DNA from: Candidatus Bathyarchaeota archaeon
Lineage (GTDB): Archaea > Thermoproteota > Bathyarchaeia > Bathyarchaeales > Bathycorpusculaceae
DNA: 64,000 nt
Direction of reading: 5' to 3'
NCBI GenBank assembly: GCA_026014595.1
Contig: JAOZHY010000035.1
Coordinates: 1 to 64,000 of the forward strand
Part shown: one piece after another, positions 33,224-42,201 of the stretch
How positions within the stretch are numbered: position 1 is the stretch's first letter
Layout of the letters: every line of letters starts with the position of its first letter
The notes under the pieces: model-generated
The model's database searches: none
Told to the model about the DNA's origin: nothing
What the model saw: the letters and a program-made list of their open reading frames with translations, nothing else
Program-made: the position numbers and the translations under genes

Positions 33224-34018
33224 ATGTGCGGAATCTTTGGTTTTGTAACGAAAAAACCCTTACCCATAACCAAAGTTTTCAATGTTCTCCAGAAGCTTGA
33301 GGTCAGCAGGTACCCAGATGAAAACCAGCCCGTGGGCGGCTACGGCGCAGGCGTCGCTGTCCTGCTGGATGACGGCAACGTTTTCTTGGAGAAAGTGGGA
33401 AAAACATCCGATTCTCCAGCGTCCGAGTTAGCGGAAGTGGTGAAGCCGCAGCTGTCAGAAGCCAAATTGCTGCTCGGGCACGTTCGGTTTCCAAGCGGAG
33501 AGTTTCTTGCCACCGCCAAGTTTAAGGAGGCAGCGCAGCCTTACGTCGAAGAGTTCGAGCGCGAGTTGACGGTTGTATCAGTTCATAACGGAAGGTTGGG
33601 AAACTACAAGGAGCTGGCGGAGAGTTTGAAGGGGCATGCCTTCGAAAGCGCCAAGACTGGGGCTCTGATTGACTCAGAGATTATTCCACACCTCTTCGGC
33701 GAGATAATCAACGAAGGACAAGACGCAGGTGAAGCCGCAGACATGCTTCTCTGCAGTTTAAAGGGCAAGACTGTGGGTTCCGCTGCGTTGCTACAGCTTG
33801 ACAGCGAAAACGCGTTGTTGCACATTTTGCACAAGGGCTGGAGCCGAGGCTTAACCGTTTGGTCGAACGAGACAGGCGAGGTCATTTTCTGCAGCCGCCC
33901 CGAACCCGTGCTTGAGGAGTTGAAAGAAACTCTTGCTAAGGGCAAATTCAAAGCGAAGGTCGTGATAGCGCCGCGGGAGGACGCCAGTGTCAGGCTTTCT
34001 TTCTGCATTCCCACATGA
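33224..34018 (+). CDS. Class II glutamine amidotransferase-like protein (264 aa)
   Basis: Starts MCGIFGFVTKK: removal of the Met exposes the catalytic Cys of an N-terminal-nucleophile amidotransferase. LLGHVRFPSGEF and VVSVHNGRLGNYKEL supply the Arg, His-Asn-Gly and oxyanion residues of GATase II. No synthetase or isomerase domain follows, so it may give ammonia to a separate partner or act as a hydrolase. The acceptor reaction is unknown. Confidence 0.82.
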   Translation: MCGIFGFVTKKPLPITKVFNVLQKLEVSRYPDENQPVGGYGAGVAVLLDDGNVFLEKVGKTSDSPASELAEVVKPQLSEAKLLLGHVRFPSGEFLATAKFKEAAQPYVEEFERELTVVSVHNGRLGNYKELAESLKGHAFESAKTGALIDSEIIPHLFGEIINEGQDAGEAADMLLCSLKGKTVGSAALLQLDSENALLHILHKGWSRGLTVWSNETGEVIFCSRPEPVLEELKETLAKGKFKAKVVIAPREDASVRLSFCIPT

Positions 34019-34021
34019 ATG

Positions 34022-34462
34022 TTACTCTAGTCGGAAAACTACCGCGACCTTCTTTTCGTTTAGATCCTCAACCACTTGAAACCACGCGCTCGGTATTTCC
34101 CTAGCTTCGTCGCCCGTCAGTTTTCGTACTGTCAAATCCGCGTTGACGTAGAAGGGATGTTTGCATGCCTTGCAGTTTTGGTACGGAAAGACACTTGCAA
34201 TTGGCTGGGTTATGATCTGTTTTGCGCCACAGTTGGGGCACGGCTGGACTTTGCGCTTATGCCTGCCCGACGCCACTTGGGATGTCACTGCCACGTTTGA
34301 TTCCAGCTGTTCCCAAGAAGAGTATATGCGGCGCAGGGTCGGGTTGCCATCCAGCCACATCTCTCTCAACATGCTCAAAATTTCTTTTTTCTCCCGCTTT
34401 ACGCTCGTTGGAAACCACCAGATGCGCCCACGCTGATGCAGCAGGGTTTCGCCTAGAACCAT
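34022..34462 (-). CDS. Zinc-ribbon protein (146 aa)
   Basis: PCPNCGAKQIITQP and NCKACKHPFYV (about residues 73-103) form one four-Cys zinc ribbon in the middle. The N-terminal 60 residues look DNA-binding-like (REKKEILSMLREMWLDGNPT). It may be a transcription-associated or structural zinc protein. Convergent with the amidotransferase gene, 3 nt apart. Confidence 0.6.
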   Translation of the reverse strand: MVLGETLLHQRGRIWWFPTSVKREKKEILSMLREMWLDGNPTLRRIYSSWEQLESNVAVTSQVASGRHKRKVQPCPNCGAKQIITQPIASVFPYQNCKACKHPFYVNADLTVRKLTGDEAREIPSAWFQVVEDLNEKKVAVVFRLE

Positions 34463-34565
34463 ATAGTCAGGTTTTGACTAATAATTTTTTGCTGCCCATC
34501 TGCAGTGCCTTGGGATAGTTTATAATAGGTTCTTTGAGACTAATATAGTATACGGGGATAGAAGG

Positions 34566-34928
34566 GTGAAACTGCAACCTGGTGAAGAGTTACTCATCAA
34601 AGAGGGAAGAACCGGGTGGGGAAACACTTTAGCCGTGACGAACAAGCGCCTATTGATTTTAGACAGGGACAAGATAGTGGGCGAGACGCTGATTGAGAAC
34701 GTTGCCGGAGCCTATGCGGAGACGCAGGTTCTCACAGGACTGACCCAGCTGAAAATCAAGTTGAAGGACGGCAGGGAAATGCCTGTGATTTTCAGAAGCA
34801 GCGCCAACGGTTTCCTATACGGCGGCGGCTCTGAAAACGCAGGAGCGGACCTGCTGAACTTGACCAACAGGTATGTCGAAGCGATTACCCGCGCTATAAG
34901 CGAACAACTTCCAACCAAAGAAGTATAA
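34566..34928 (+). CDS. PH-domain-like protein (120 aa)
   Basis: Starts at GTG 34566. GEELLIKEGRTGWGNTLAVT and TNKRLLILDRDK are typical of small bacterial/archaeal PH-like (GRAM/YokE-type) beta barrels. Amphipathic C-terminal helix (NRYVEAITRAISEQL). Such proteins act as membrane- or protein-binding adaptors; partner unknown. Followed closely by tRNA-Ala on the opposite strand. Confidence 0.65.
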   Translation: MKLQPGEELLIKEGRTGWGNTLAVTNKRLLILDRDKIVGETLIENVAGAYAETQVLTGLTQLKIKLKDGREMPVIFRSSANGFLYGGGSENAGADLLNLTNRYVEAITRAISEQLPTKEV

Positions 34929-34947
34929 CTCAAAGACTACCCTCGCG

Positions 34948-35025
34948 TGGTGGACGGGGCGGGATTTGAACCCGCGGCCTCCACGATGCCAACGTGGCGA
35001 TCATACCAGACTGATCTACCCGCCC
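34948..35025 (-). tRNA. tRNA-Ala (anticodon GGC), 3' CCA encoded
   Basis: Acceptor GGGCGGG/CCCGTCC with the G3-U70 pair that identifies alanine tRNAs; D stem GATC/GATC with GG in the loop; anticodon stem CCACG/CGTGG with loop TTGGCAT (anticodon GGC); T arm GCGGG-TTCAAAT-CCCGC; discriminator A and encoded CCA. No intron. Confidence 0.95.
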
Positions 35026-35299
35026 GAACAGCGGCAACGCTCAAACTTAACCCGCAACAATAGCCTATAAGCATTTTCTTTACGCCTAAACCGAAAGCGC
35101 AGTTTTCTACTCAGCCACCTTAGAGTAGCTATTTCTAAAAACAGTGAACACTCAGTTGAAGCTATTACACTGGGCTACATGGGCAATTTTCAGGTGTCAG
35201 TTCAGGTATTGTAGTTGTGTTGTTCATGTCTACAAGTTGAATTTGGAATACAGAATGTTTATTTTGGTTCAACCAGAGATACTGGTTAAGTGAATTTAC

Positions 35300-35425
35300 G
35301 TGTCTAAGAAAGCTAAGCTCCTCTTCAAGCAGCTGCTCCTCAGCCATGGCTATTCGGAAAAAGCTGCGGAGGAGCTTTGGAAGTGGTACGATTTTTCAGA
35401 GAAAAAAGGCGTGGCAAGCTATTGA
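35300..35425 (+). CDS. Small helical protein, 41 aa
   Basis: GTG start at 35300 and TGA at 35423-35425 encode MSKKAKLLFKQLLLSHGY and SEKAAEELWKWYDFSEKKG, ending VASY. It is a clear pair of amphipathic helices with a W-K-W-Y aromatic patch, and the composition is far from random. A TTTATTTT box lies about 45 nt upstream. It is probably a real small protein; its function is unknown. Confidence 0.6.
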   Translation: MSKKAKLLFKQLLLSHGYSEKAAEELWKWYDFSEKKGVASY

Positions 35426-35533
35426 TAGCCCCTGCTTTCTTGTGGACGCTCCCTAAAAAACGATGTTTTCCGCATAGTTTAAATCCTCAGCAAAATATTA
35501 TTATGGCTATATAGTCGAGGAGACCTTGAAAAA

Positions 35534-37762
35534 ATGTCTTCACGCTCCGCCGTCACCAAGTTGAAAGCAATTCTCATCATTGACTTGATAATAGTGGCTG
35601 CAGCCGCTGGAACCTACTTATATCTTCAAAATCAGGGCTTGATAGCAACCGCAGCCCGAGAAGCTGAATTTGTGGTGACAGACCTCACCATCACCCCTTC
35701 TGAGGCGGAAGAAGCTGAGCCTATTCAGATTACAGCCAATATAACGAATATCGGCGATTTGGAAGGCACCTACGACGCGAACCTCACCATAAACGGCGTA
35801 CTGACACAAAACCAAACCCTTGTGGTTCCAGGCAACAACACGTCCGTCATAGCCGAGTTCACGGTCATCGAAGAAACCATCGGAACCTACACTGTGGAGT
35901 TAGGCGGATTAACTGGCTCATTCACAATCAAGCCAGCACCACCAACCGCCAGCAACATACGCCTTTCAAACCCTATGGTTAAACCTTACGAAAGCTGGGT
36001 TGGTGACCCTGTAACCGTCACAGTTACCGCAAACAACCCCAGCGGCGAAAATGATACCCTCACAATTAAATTCTGGGTTGACGACGAGTTAGTGGAAAGC
36101 AAAAAAATCGAGTTGGCTGCGGGAGCAACCACAGACGTGTCCTTCACCGTTAACGCCACCTCCGAAGGAAAGCACACGTTCAAAGTGAACAGCCTAACAG
36201 GAACATTCACAGTCGTCAAGACAGGCTATCACACCCTCACCATTAACAGGTCAGGTGGCGGCTCCACACCTTTACCGTTCACGCTGAACGGAGAAAGCCA
36301 TAACACTCCGTACACGGCGCTTCTGCCTGTTGGAAAATACACCGTTTCTGTGCCCACACCATTTACAACCGCGACCGCTGTGCTCGAGTTCGCGTACTGG
36401 AGCAACGGCGACAGAACTCCGACCACAACCATAGACCTACAGGACCGCACCATCCTCGTTGTCACGTACAATCTTATCAGCGGATACGCATCCTGCCCCT
36501 CACTGTTCTACTGGAACGGAACCAACTACGTCTACGTCACTGAAGTCGCAAACGCAGGCTGGCTGGGCTACATGGACTACATCAATGAAAACGGCGACAT
36601 CGTGTACAGAGGAGGAAACCCATGGGACTACATCAAACTCGACAACACTCAGCTGACGCCGAGAAACGGCTATTATGACCTTGTCCTCTTCCAGCAATGG
36701 GACGAAATCTTCTACCTAGACGCTGCTTACATGGTGGTCGTTGACCACCCAACAGGCACAGACGTTTACTCAACCATGAGCAACTACATCAACCAAGCTT
36801 TCAATGGTCAAATCTACACTGTAAGCAAGAATAACCTCTTAACACCAGTCTCCGCCGTCAACGAAAAAGGAGAAAACGTACTCCCACAAATCTCCCAATT
36901 AGACGGCGTCTTCACACCAGGCAACAACGGACTCGAAAGCCCAGCATGGAACAATGTCACGCTGAACCAGCTGACCTTAGACCTGGGAGACTTGTCCAGT
37001 GCACAGCAGATAAAGCTCGTAATCAACGGAATGGTCGACTGGGGAGATCCTGGACCCTACTACACTTGGGTAGATGGCATCCTAACCGCATATGAGCAGG
37101 GACTGGCGCCAAGCGGCACACAGATTTACCCAGCCCCCTACATGGAAATCAAAGACGCCAGCGGACAATGGGTCCGCGTTCCACAGGACAGGCAGATGCC
37201 AACGCCCTCAGACTACGTTCCGAGAAGCTTCGCCGTTGACTTGACAGGATTGTTCCCCGAAGGCATTACCGACTACCAGATTAGGATTACCAACTTCTTC
37301 AACGTAACCTTCGATTACATCGCAGTAGACATAACTCCGCAGGAAAACATAGCGGTCTACAGAATCAATGCCATCGCTACTCTGCAGCCAGTAGAATTCG
37401 GCATCACGACCTCATCCGCCTCAGGAACCTTCACAAGATATGGCGACGTGACACCACTGCTCCTTGAGGGTGACGACATGTACATCATCGGAATGCAAGG
37501 TGACCAAGTCTCACTCCAATTCCCAACAGCCAACCTGCCACCACTCGCAGAGGGTATGGAAAGAGACTACTTCCTGTTCGTGGCCTGCTGGTTCAAAGAC
37601 CCACCGGGAAACTGGGGCTACGGATTCACCTTCACAACTGACCCGTTGCCATTTATCAACATGAGCGGCTTCCCATATCCAGCAACAGAAAGTTATCCTT
37701 ACGACGCCGTGCACCTGCAGTACATTCAAGAATACAATACAAGAATAATAAACCCCAAATAA
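35534..37762 (+). CDS. Large secreted/surface CARDB-domain protein (742 aa)
   Basis: An N-terminal hydrophobic helix (residues 9-27) anchors or exports the protein. Two CARDB-like Ig domains follow: EFVVTDLTITPSEAEEAEPI (about 45-135) and ASNIRLSNPMVKPYESWVGD (about 143-232), then a short PEGA-like beta domain (GGGSTPLPFTLNGE). From residue 310 a larger C-terminal region rich in Trp/Tyr/Asn (CPSLFYWNGTNYVYVTEVAN) resembles archaeal secreted proteins of unknown function. Many N-x-S/T sites suit N-glycosylation. Probably surface-exposed, in adhesion or binding. Confidence 0.75.
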   Translation: MSSRSAVTKLKAILIIDLIIVAAAAGTYLYLQNQGLIATAAREAEFVVTDLTITPSEAEEAEPIQITANITNIGDLEGTYDANLTINGVLTQNQTLVVPGNNTSVIAEFTVIEETIGTYTVELGGLTGSFTIKPAPPTASNIRLSNPMVKPYESWVGDPVTVTVTANNPSGENDTLTIKFWVDDELVESKKIELAAGATTDVSFTVNATSEGKHTFKVNSLTGTFTVVKTGYHTLTINRSGGGSTPLPFTLNGESHNTPYTALLPVGKYTVSVPTPFTTATAVLEFAYWSNGDRTPTTTIDLQDRTILVVTYNLISGYASCPSLFYWNGTNYVYVTEVANAGWLGYMDYINENGDIVYRGGNPWDYIKLDNTQLTPRNGYYDLVLFQQWDEIFYLDAAYMVVVDHPTGTDVYSTMSNYINQAFNGQIYTVSKNNLLTPVSAVNEKGENVLPQISQLDGVFTPGNNGLESPAWNNVTLNQLTLDLGDLSSAQQIKLVINGMVDWGDPGPYYTWVDGILTAYEQGLAPSGTQIYPAPYMEIKDASGQWVRVPQDRQMPTPSDYVPRSFAVDLTGLFPEGITDYQIRITNFFNVTFDYIAVDITPQENIAVYRINAIATLQPVEFGITTSSASGTFTRYGDVTPLLLEGDDMYIIGMQGDQVSLQFPTANLPPLAEGMERDYFLFVACWFKDPPGNWGYGFTFTTDPLPFINMSGFPYPATESYPYDAVHLQYIQEYNTRIINPK

Positions 37763-37784
37763 AAGAACCGCTGCAGCATTAATC

Positions 37785-37806
37785 CTTTTTCTCCTTTTCT
37801 TTAACT
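37785..37806 (+). terminator. Probable T-rich transcription terminator
   Basis: CTTTTTCTCCTTTTCTTTAAC starting 22 nt after the stop of the surface-protein gene; archaeal RNA polymerase terminates at such T tracts without needing a hairpin. Confidence 0.45.
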
Positions 37807-38043
37807 TTAATCCTGATGGCTCCCTTGCTTGTGTAAGCTTTGAAACAAGGCTTGAGGGGATGAACAAAAAGTTCGATTTCTCGCTTTCTCGCTCGGCTTA
37901 AGCAAAGGACTGGTTAGGTAAAGGATGAGGTAGCAAAACAGCTTATTTGCGAGATTTGCGTGTTCAACTGTAAAAATGTGTAAAGTTTAAATGCTCTTTT
38001 CTTATATTTGCTGTATCCAAGATTGTTCCATGAGAAGGCAGAC

Positions 38044-38160
38044 ATGACGTTAACGTTTAAGATTCAGAATCCGTGCATTGAAGTGTTCGCTGTTGAAACA
38101 TTTTCTAAGCTAAAAGTTTGCTTGACACTCCGTTCCCAACATTTTGCGAAGGCGAAGTAG
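38044..38160 (+). CDS. Possible 38-aa leader ORF upstream of the dehydratase/reductase operon
   Basis: ATG 38044 opens MTLTFKIQNPCIEVF and ends at TAG 38158-38160, 2 nt before the ATG of the membrane ferredoxin gene. A TTTAAATG box (37986-37993) is suitably placed. The 37763-38162 spacer holds nothing else apart from the T tract. The peptide has two Cys and no recognised family; it may be a leader peptide or chance. Confidence 0.3.
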   Translation: MTLTFKIQNPCIEVFAVETFSKLKVCLTLRSQHFAKAK

Positions 38161-38162
38161 AC

Positions 38163-39143
38163 ATGGTCATAGAAATCTTGGGTGAAGCGCTAAAACTAAT
38201 GGTGCTTGCGGGATTAACGATTGCGGGAATACTGACCATTCTCATATGGAAGAAAGGTCTCGCCACAAGGGTAACTTACCTGCGATTCGTTATTCAAGCA
38301 GCAGCGTTGGCCGCGTTCTTCTACATATTCACGTACCCCATATGGCTCCTCATCATGCTAATCGTCATCTTAGTCATACCTATCGCCTTCGGACGGTTTT
38401 TCTGCGGCTGGCTCTGCCCGTTCGGCTTGTACATGGACTTGATAACGGTTGCGCGGAAAGCTCTCAAAATACGGCATAGAGACCTTCCCGACAGGCTGAA
38501 CAAGTTCCTGCATAATCTCAGGTACGTGCTGCTGCTCGTGTTTCTGCTCCTGCCCGTTGTCCTGCTTTTGATGGACCCGCTTCCATCGGTGCAGTTGGGT
38601 ATTGTTTTGGCAGAAGTTTTGGGCGGTCCCTTCAAACCCATGAACATCCTGCTTGGTCCTATAATCCCGTTGATTGTGCCTTGGGCGGGACCGCTTGTCA
38701 TCGGTGATGTGAATTTTAGTTATCCCTATGTTCAGGATATAATCGGCTACACGAGCGGAATTTATGCCACAATCTTCCCATTAATTTTCGTTGCGTTAAC
38801 GGTTATAGGCTCATTCATGATAAGGCGTGTTTGGTGCAGGTTCTGCCCGACTGGGGCGTCACTTGCAGTCGTGAACAGGTTTAAAGGCTTCAAGTGGGCG
38901 CCAGCGCTGCATTTAGACAAGGATGAGGAAAAATGCACCAAATGTGGAATATGCAAAAGAGTCTGCTCCGTGCAGGTAACTGACGTTTATGAGCAGAAGG
39001 GAGGAAAAATAGACACTTCAATGTGCATGTTGTGCCTCCGATGCGTAGAGATGTGCCCGTACGAAGGATGCCTAAAGTTGAAGATTGGTGGGAAAACCAT
39101 CTTCGAATCCCGAAACTGGTTGAAGCCATCCGACAGTGATTGA
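38163..39143 (+). CDS. Membrane polyferredoxin, NapH/CcoG-like (326 aa)
   Basis: Five or six hydrophobic helices; FFCGWLCPFGLYMDL (about residue 78) and RVWCRFCPTGASLAV (about 223) are the two C-x3-C-P motifs of the NapH/MauN/CcoG family. A soluble tail follows with CTKCGICKRVCSV and CMLCLRCVEMCPYEGC, holding two [4Fe-4S] clusters. It probably transfers electrons between the membrane and the soluble dehydratase/reductase encoded next. I start at ATG 38163 because upstream codons lack features and an A/G-rich site precedes it. First main gene of a five-gene operon. Confidence 0.85.
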   Translation: MVIEILGEALKLMVLAGLTIAGILTILIWKKGLATRVTYLRFVIQAAALAAFFYIFTYPIWLLIMLIVILVIPIAFGRFFCGWLCPFGLYMDLITVARKALKIRHRDLPDRLNKFLHNLRYVLLLVFLLLPVVLLLMDPLPSVQLGIVLAEVLGGPFKPMNILLGPIIPLIVPWAGPLVIGDVNFSYPYVQDIIGYTSGIYATIFPLIFVALTVIGSFMIRRVWCRFCPTGASLAVVNRFKGFKWAPALHLDKDEEKCTKCGICKRVCSVQVTDVYEQKGGKIDTSMCMLCLRCVEMCPYEGCLKLKIGGKTIFESRNWLKPSDSD

Positions 39144-39154
39144 GGAACCTAAAA

Positions 39155-40480
39155 ATGAAAAGCCAACAGAAAAAGTACATGATTGAAATCTCTCAGAAGG
39201 AAATCGAAGAGCTTAGAAACTCGGTTAAAGCCACTTCACGAAAAGTGATGGCGGAAAACATCGCGCGAATGAAAAAGACATCGAAGAACCGCCCTAAAGC
39301 CATGGAGTATTTTGATGAGGTCGCCGACCTTTTTGGAAAGCGCGAAAAAGAAATTCAAGCGGCGAAAGAGAGCGGCAAGAAAGTCATCGGTTACATGTGC
39401 TTGTTCGCGCCTATAGAGATGATTCTGGCTGCTGACGCCATCCCTGTCCGCGTTAACTCAGGCTGGTATGACACGTCGAAACTCGGAGATCGCATCGTGC
39501 CTGTCGAAGTCTGCCCCGTCATCCGGTCAACCATTGGCGCGAAGATGATTGGGCTGTCGCCCTACTTAGAGTTAAGTGATGCGTTGATTAGCGTGTTGAC
39601 TTGCGACGGCATGACGAAGCTGGGCGAAATCCTGAGCGATTACAAACCTGTTTGGGCGATGCCTATTCCAAGGGTTAAGGATTCGCCGCAGTCTTTGCGT
39701 TTCTGGAGGGATGGGCTCCTGACTGTGAAAGGGCAGATTGAGGCGTTGACGGGCAACAAGATAACTAGGAAAAAGCTGAAATCAGCGATAGAGAAAACGC
39801 AGAGGGCGACAAAGGCTTTTCGTCGACTACAAGATTTGCGTAAGGGCAACCCGGTTATCATGGGCAGAGACGCCATGCTTGTTAACCAGACATACATGTG
39901 GGACGACATAACGCGGTGGACAGAGAAAACCGAGGCGCTGTGCGACGAGCTTGAGGAGAAAGTCCGCCGAAAAGAATGGGCATGCTCCCTGGATGCGCCG
40001 CGGGTGATGGTTACGGGCACACCCATGATTTGGCCTGACAACTGGAAGCTGCCTACGCTGGTTGAGGAGGGCAAACCGCAAGGCGTCCTCGTTGCAGATG
40101 AACTCTGTTCCAGCGAGAGGCTACTTTATGACCCTGTGGGCGTGGATGAGTGGACGATGGATGACATGCTCGATGCTATTGGCGAACGCTACTTGATGGC
40201 GTCTACATGCCCATGCTTCACGTCCAAGGACGGGAACGTAGACCGTATCAACTGGATTCTGAACAAGATTAAGGAGTGGAATGTGCAGGGCGTAATTTAC
40301 TACGTGGTTCGCGGCTGCATGTCCTACGCCATGGAATACACACGCATCAAGAAGGTTTTGGACGGGATAAACATACCCGTGTATTACTTGGACACTGAGT
40401 ACACGCGGGAGGACGTGGGGCAGATGAAGACGAGAGTTGAAGCATTCTTGGAGATGCTAACCGCACGGATTGACATTTAG
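39155..40480 (+). CDS. 2-hydroxyacyl-CoA dehydratase/benzoyl-CoA reductase-type catalytic subunit (441 aa)
   Basis: HgdB/BcrB/BcrC-like fold with [Fe-S] cysteines in VIGYMCLFAPIEMI, VPVEVCPVIRSTIG, LTCDGMTK, STCPCFTSKDG and VRGCMSYAMEYTR. Such subunits carry out one-electron reduction of a CoA ester (or, in double-cubane cluster proteins, other small molecules) after ATP-driven electron transfer from an activase. Usually two different subunits form the enzyme; only one gene is present, so a homodimer or a double-cubane-type protein is possible. ATG 39155 has GAGGAACC upstream. Adjacent to two activases and ferredoxins. Confidence 0.85.
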   Translation: MKSQQKKYMIEISQKEIEELRNSVKATSRKVMAENIARMKKTSKNRPKAMEYFDEVADLFGKREKEIQAAKESGKKVIGYMCLFAPIEMILAADAIPVRVNSGWYDTSKLGDRIVPVEVCPVIRSTIGAKMIGLSPYLELSDALISVLTCDGMTKLGEILSDYKPVWAMPIPRVKDSPQSLRFWRDGLLTVKGQIEALTGNKITRKKLKSAIEKTQRATKAFRRLQDLRKGNPVIMGRDAMLVNQTYMWDDITRWTEKTEALCDELEEKVRRKEWACSLDAPRVMVTGTPMIWPDNWKLPTLVEEGKPQGVLVADELCSSERLLYDPVGVDEWTMDDMLDAIGERYLMASTCPCFTSKDGNVDRINWILNKIKEWNVQGVIYYVVRGCMSYAMEYTRIKKVLDGINIPVYYLDTEYTREDVGQMKTRVEAFLEMLTARIDI

Positions 40481-40491
40481 AGGCGATTAGA

Positions 40492-41277
40492 GTGATTACT
40501 GCTGGAGTAGATTTGGGAACGCAAAGCGTGAAAGTAGTAATACTGAAAGACGGCAGCGTCGTAGGGAGGGGAAAAGCGTTTTCAGGGTTTGACCCCGCCA
40601 AAGCCGCAGAACAAGCCATGGACGAAGCATTAATGACGGCGAACTTGTCGCTGAGTGATTTGAGCCACGTTACCGCCACTGGCGCAAGCATGGCGTTGGC
40701 GCCTAAAGCCGACAGCACCGTAAGCATGATGGGCGCCGACGCAAAGGCAGGGATTTTCTTGTTTCCCAAAGCCCGAACGATAATTGATATCGGCGCGGAA
40801 GAAGCCAGAGCAGTGAAATGCGACGACCGTGGCGTCATGGTGGAGTTTGTGGTTAACGAACGATGCGCTGCTGGCGCTGGCGCTTTCATCGAAGCCATGG
40901 CGAGGGCGTTGGAGGTGAAACTGGAAGAGATGGGACCACTTTCGCTTAAGGCTGAGCGCGCAAGTCCCATAAACGCAAGCTGCGTCATATTCGGCGAGTC
41001 TGACGTGGTCACGTTGATTCATCGACAGGAGTCGAAACCTGAGATTGCCAGAGCGGTTTTTGACGCGATGGCTGACCGAATCTCGTCCATGGTGCACCGG
41101 TTGGGCGTGAACCCGGATGTGGTTCTGCTCGGCGGCGTGGCTAAGGATGTGGGTTTCGTCGCATCGTTAAAAAGGAAGCTTGGCATTGATATACTCATAC
41201 CGGAGTTTCCAGAGTTTGCTGGCGCATTAGGCGCAGCGCTTACGGCTGCCAGCAAAGCTGAGAGGTCGCAGAAATGA
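40492..41277 (+). CDS. Dehydratase/reductase activase I, ASKHA ATPase (261 aa)
   Basis: ITAGVDLGTQSVKVVILKDG is the first phosphate loop of an ASKHA ATPase; VVNERCAAGAGAF and NASCVIFGESDVV carry the Cys that hold the shared [4Fe-4S] cluster of the homodimer. The second phosphate motif reads DIGAEEARAVK rather than the usual D-I-G-G-Q-D, so ATP handling may be altered. GTG 40492 follows GAGGCGATTAGA. It ends in an ATGA overlap with activase II. Confidence 0.85.
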   Translation: MITAGVDLGTQSVKVVILKDGSVVGRGKAFSGFDPAKAAEQAMDEALMTANLSLSDLSHVTATGASMALAPKADSTVSMMGADAKAGIFLFPKARTIIDIGAEEARAVKCDDRGVMVEFVVNERCAAGAGAFIEAMARALEVKLEEMGPLSLKAERASPINASCVIFGESDVVTLIHRQESKPEIARAVFDAMADRISSMVHRLGVNPDVVLLGGVAKDVGFVASLKRKLGIDILIPEFPEFAGALGAALTAASKAERSQK

Positions 41278-42182
41278 GTGATGTGGCGCAGAAAGAAGAT
41301 GTGGAGTATTGGCGTTGGCAGGAGTACCACAGGGTCTTTTCCAATAAGAAATGGAAAAACAAAGACATCATTACCGCAGGCGTGGATGTCGGTTCAGTTG
41401 GCTCCAAAGCAGCCATAATGATTGACGGCGAAGTCTACTCCTGGGGAGTCATGCGAACAGGCTCCAACAGCCCGGAAAGCGCCAAGAAAGCACTGGACTG
41501 GGCTATGGAAGGCACTGGGCTCAGGCTGAACGACCTCAAATACATCGTCGGCACCGGCTATGGGCGCGTGAATGTGCCAATGGCGAACAAAGCAATCACG
41601 GAGATTGCCTGCCACGCGAAAGGCGCAAACTACATCTGGGGTCCAAGCGTCCGAACCGTGCTTGACGTTGGCGGTCAAGACATCAAAGCGATTCGCTGCG
41701 ACGAAACAGGCAGGGTCACATCGTTCCTGATGAATGACAAGTGCGCAGCGGGCACCGGCAGAGGCATGGAAGTGTTCGCTGACCTACTCAAAATTCCCAT
41801 CGAAGACATCGGCAAAGTCTCTTTAAGCGTTGAAGAGGAACCGCCACCTGTAAGCTGCACCTGTGTGGCATTTGCGAAAACCGAGGCTGTCGGACTGCTG
41901 CGCAAGGGCTGGTCGAAAGAGAAGGTGTTGGCGGCTTACACACGTGCGATGGCAGTCAGGATGAGCAACCTCATCAGCAGAGTAGGATTAGAACGCGAGT
42001 TTGTCATCACAGGCGGCCAATCCAAGAACATAGGCATAGTCACGAGAATAGAAACGATTCTTGGCGTCAAATGCTTGCCGACGCCAAACTGGCGGGAGAA
42101 CGGCTTAGACCCCATGGTGGCTGGAGCCATCGGCGCCGCACTCTTCGCCAAAGCCCTGTACGAGAAAGAGCAGAAACAATAA
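41274..42182 (+). CDS. Dehydratase/reductase activase II, ASKHA ATPase (302 aa)
   Basis: ITAGVDVGSVGSKAAIMIDG, TVLDVGGQDIKAIRCDE, NDKCAAGTGRGMEVFADLL and VTGGQSKNIG give a complete ASKHA ATPase with the canonical second phosphate motif and cluster cysteines (NDKC; SCTCVAF). The N-terminal extension of about 30 residues (EDVEYWRWQEYHRVFSNKKW) is absent from activase I. By analogy with BcrA/BcrD, the two activases may form a heterodimer that injects electrons into the catalytic subunit. Confidence 0.85.
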   Translation: MSDVAQKEDVEYWRWQEYHRVFSNKKWKNKDIITAGVDVGSVGSKAAIMIDGEVYSWGVMRTGSNSPESAKKALDWAMEGTGLRLNDLKYIVGTGYGRVNVPMANKAITEIACHAKGANYIWGPSVRTVLDVGGQDIKAIRCDETGRVTSFLMNDKCAAGTGRGMEVFADLLKIPIEDIGKVSLSVEEEPPPVSCTCVAFAKTEAVGLLRKGWSKEKVLAAYTRAMAVRMSNLISRVGLEREFVITGGQSKNIGIVTRIETILGVKCLPTPNWRENGLDPMVAGAIGAALFAKALYEKEQKQ

Positions 42183-42201
42183 CATAAGAGGCGAATGAAG
42201 C

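Noticed and set aside
35165-35347. Minus-strand 60-codon frame
   Set aside because: Composition poor and overlaps the more convincing 41-residue plus-strand gene.
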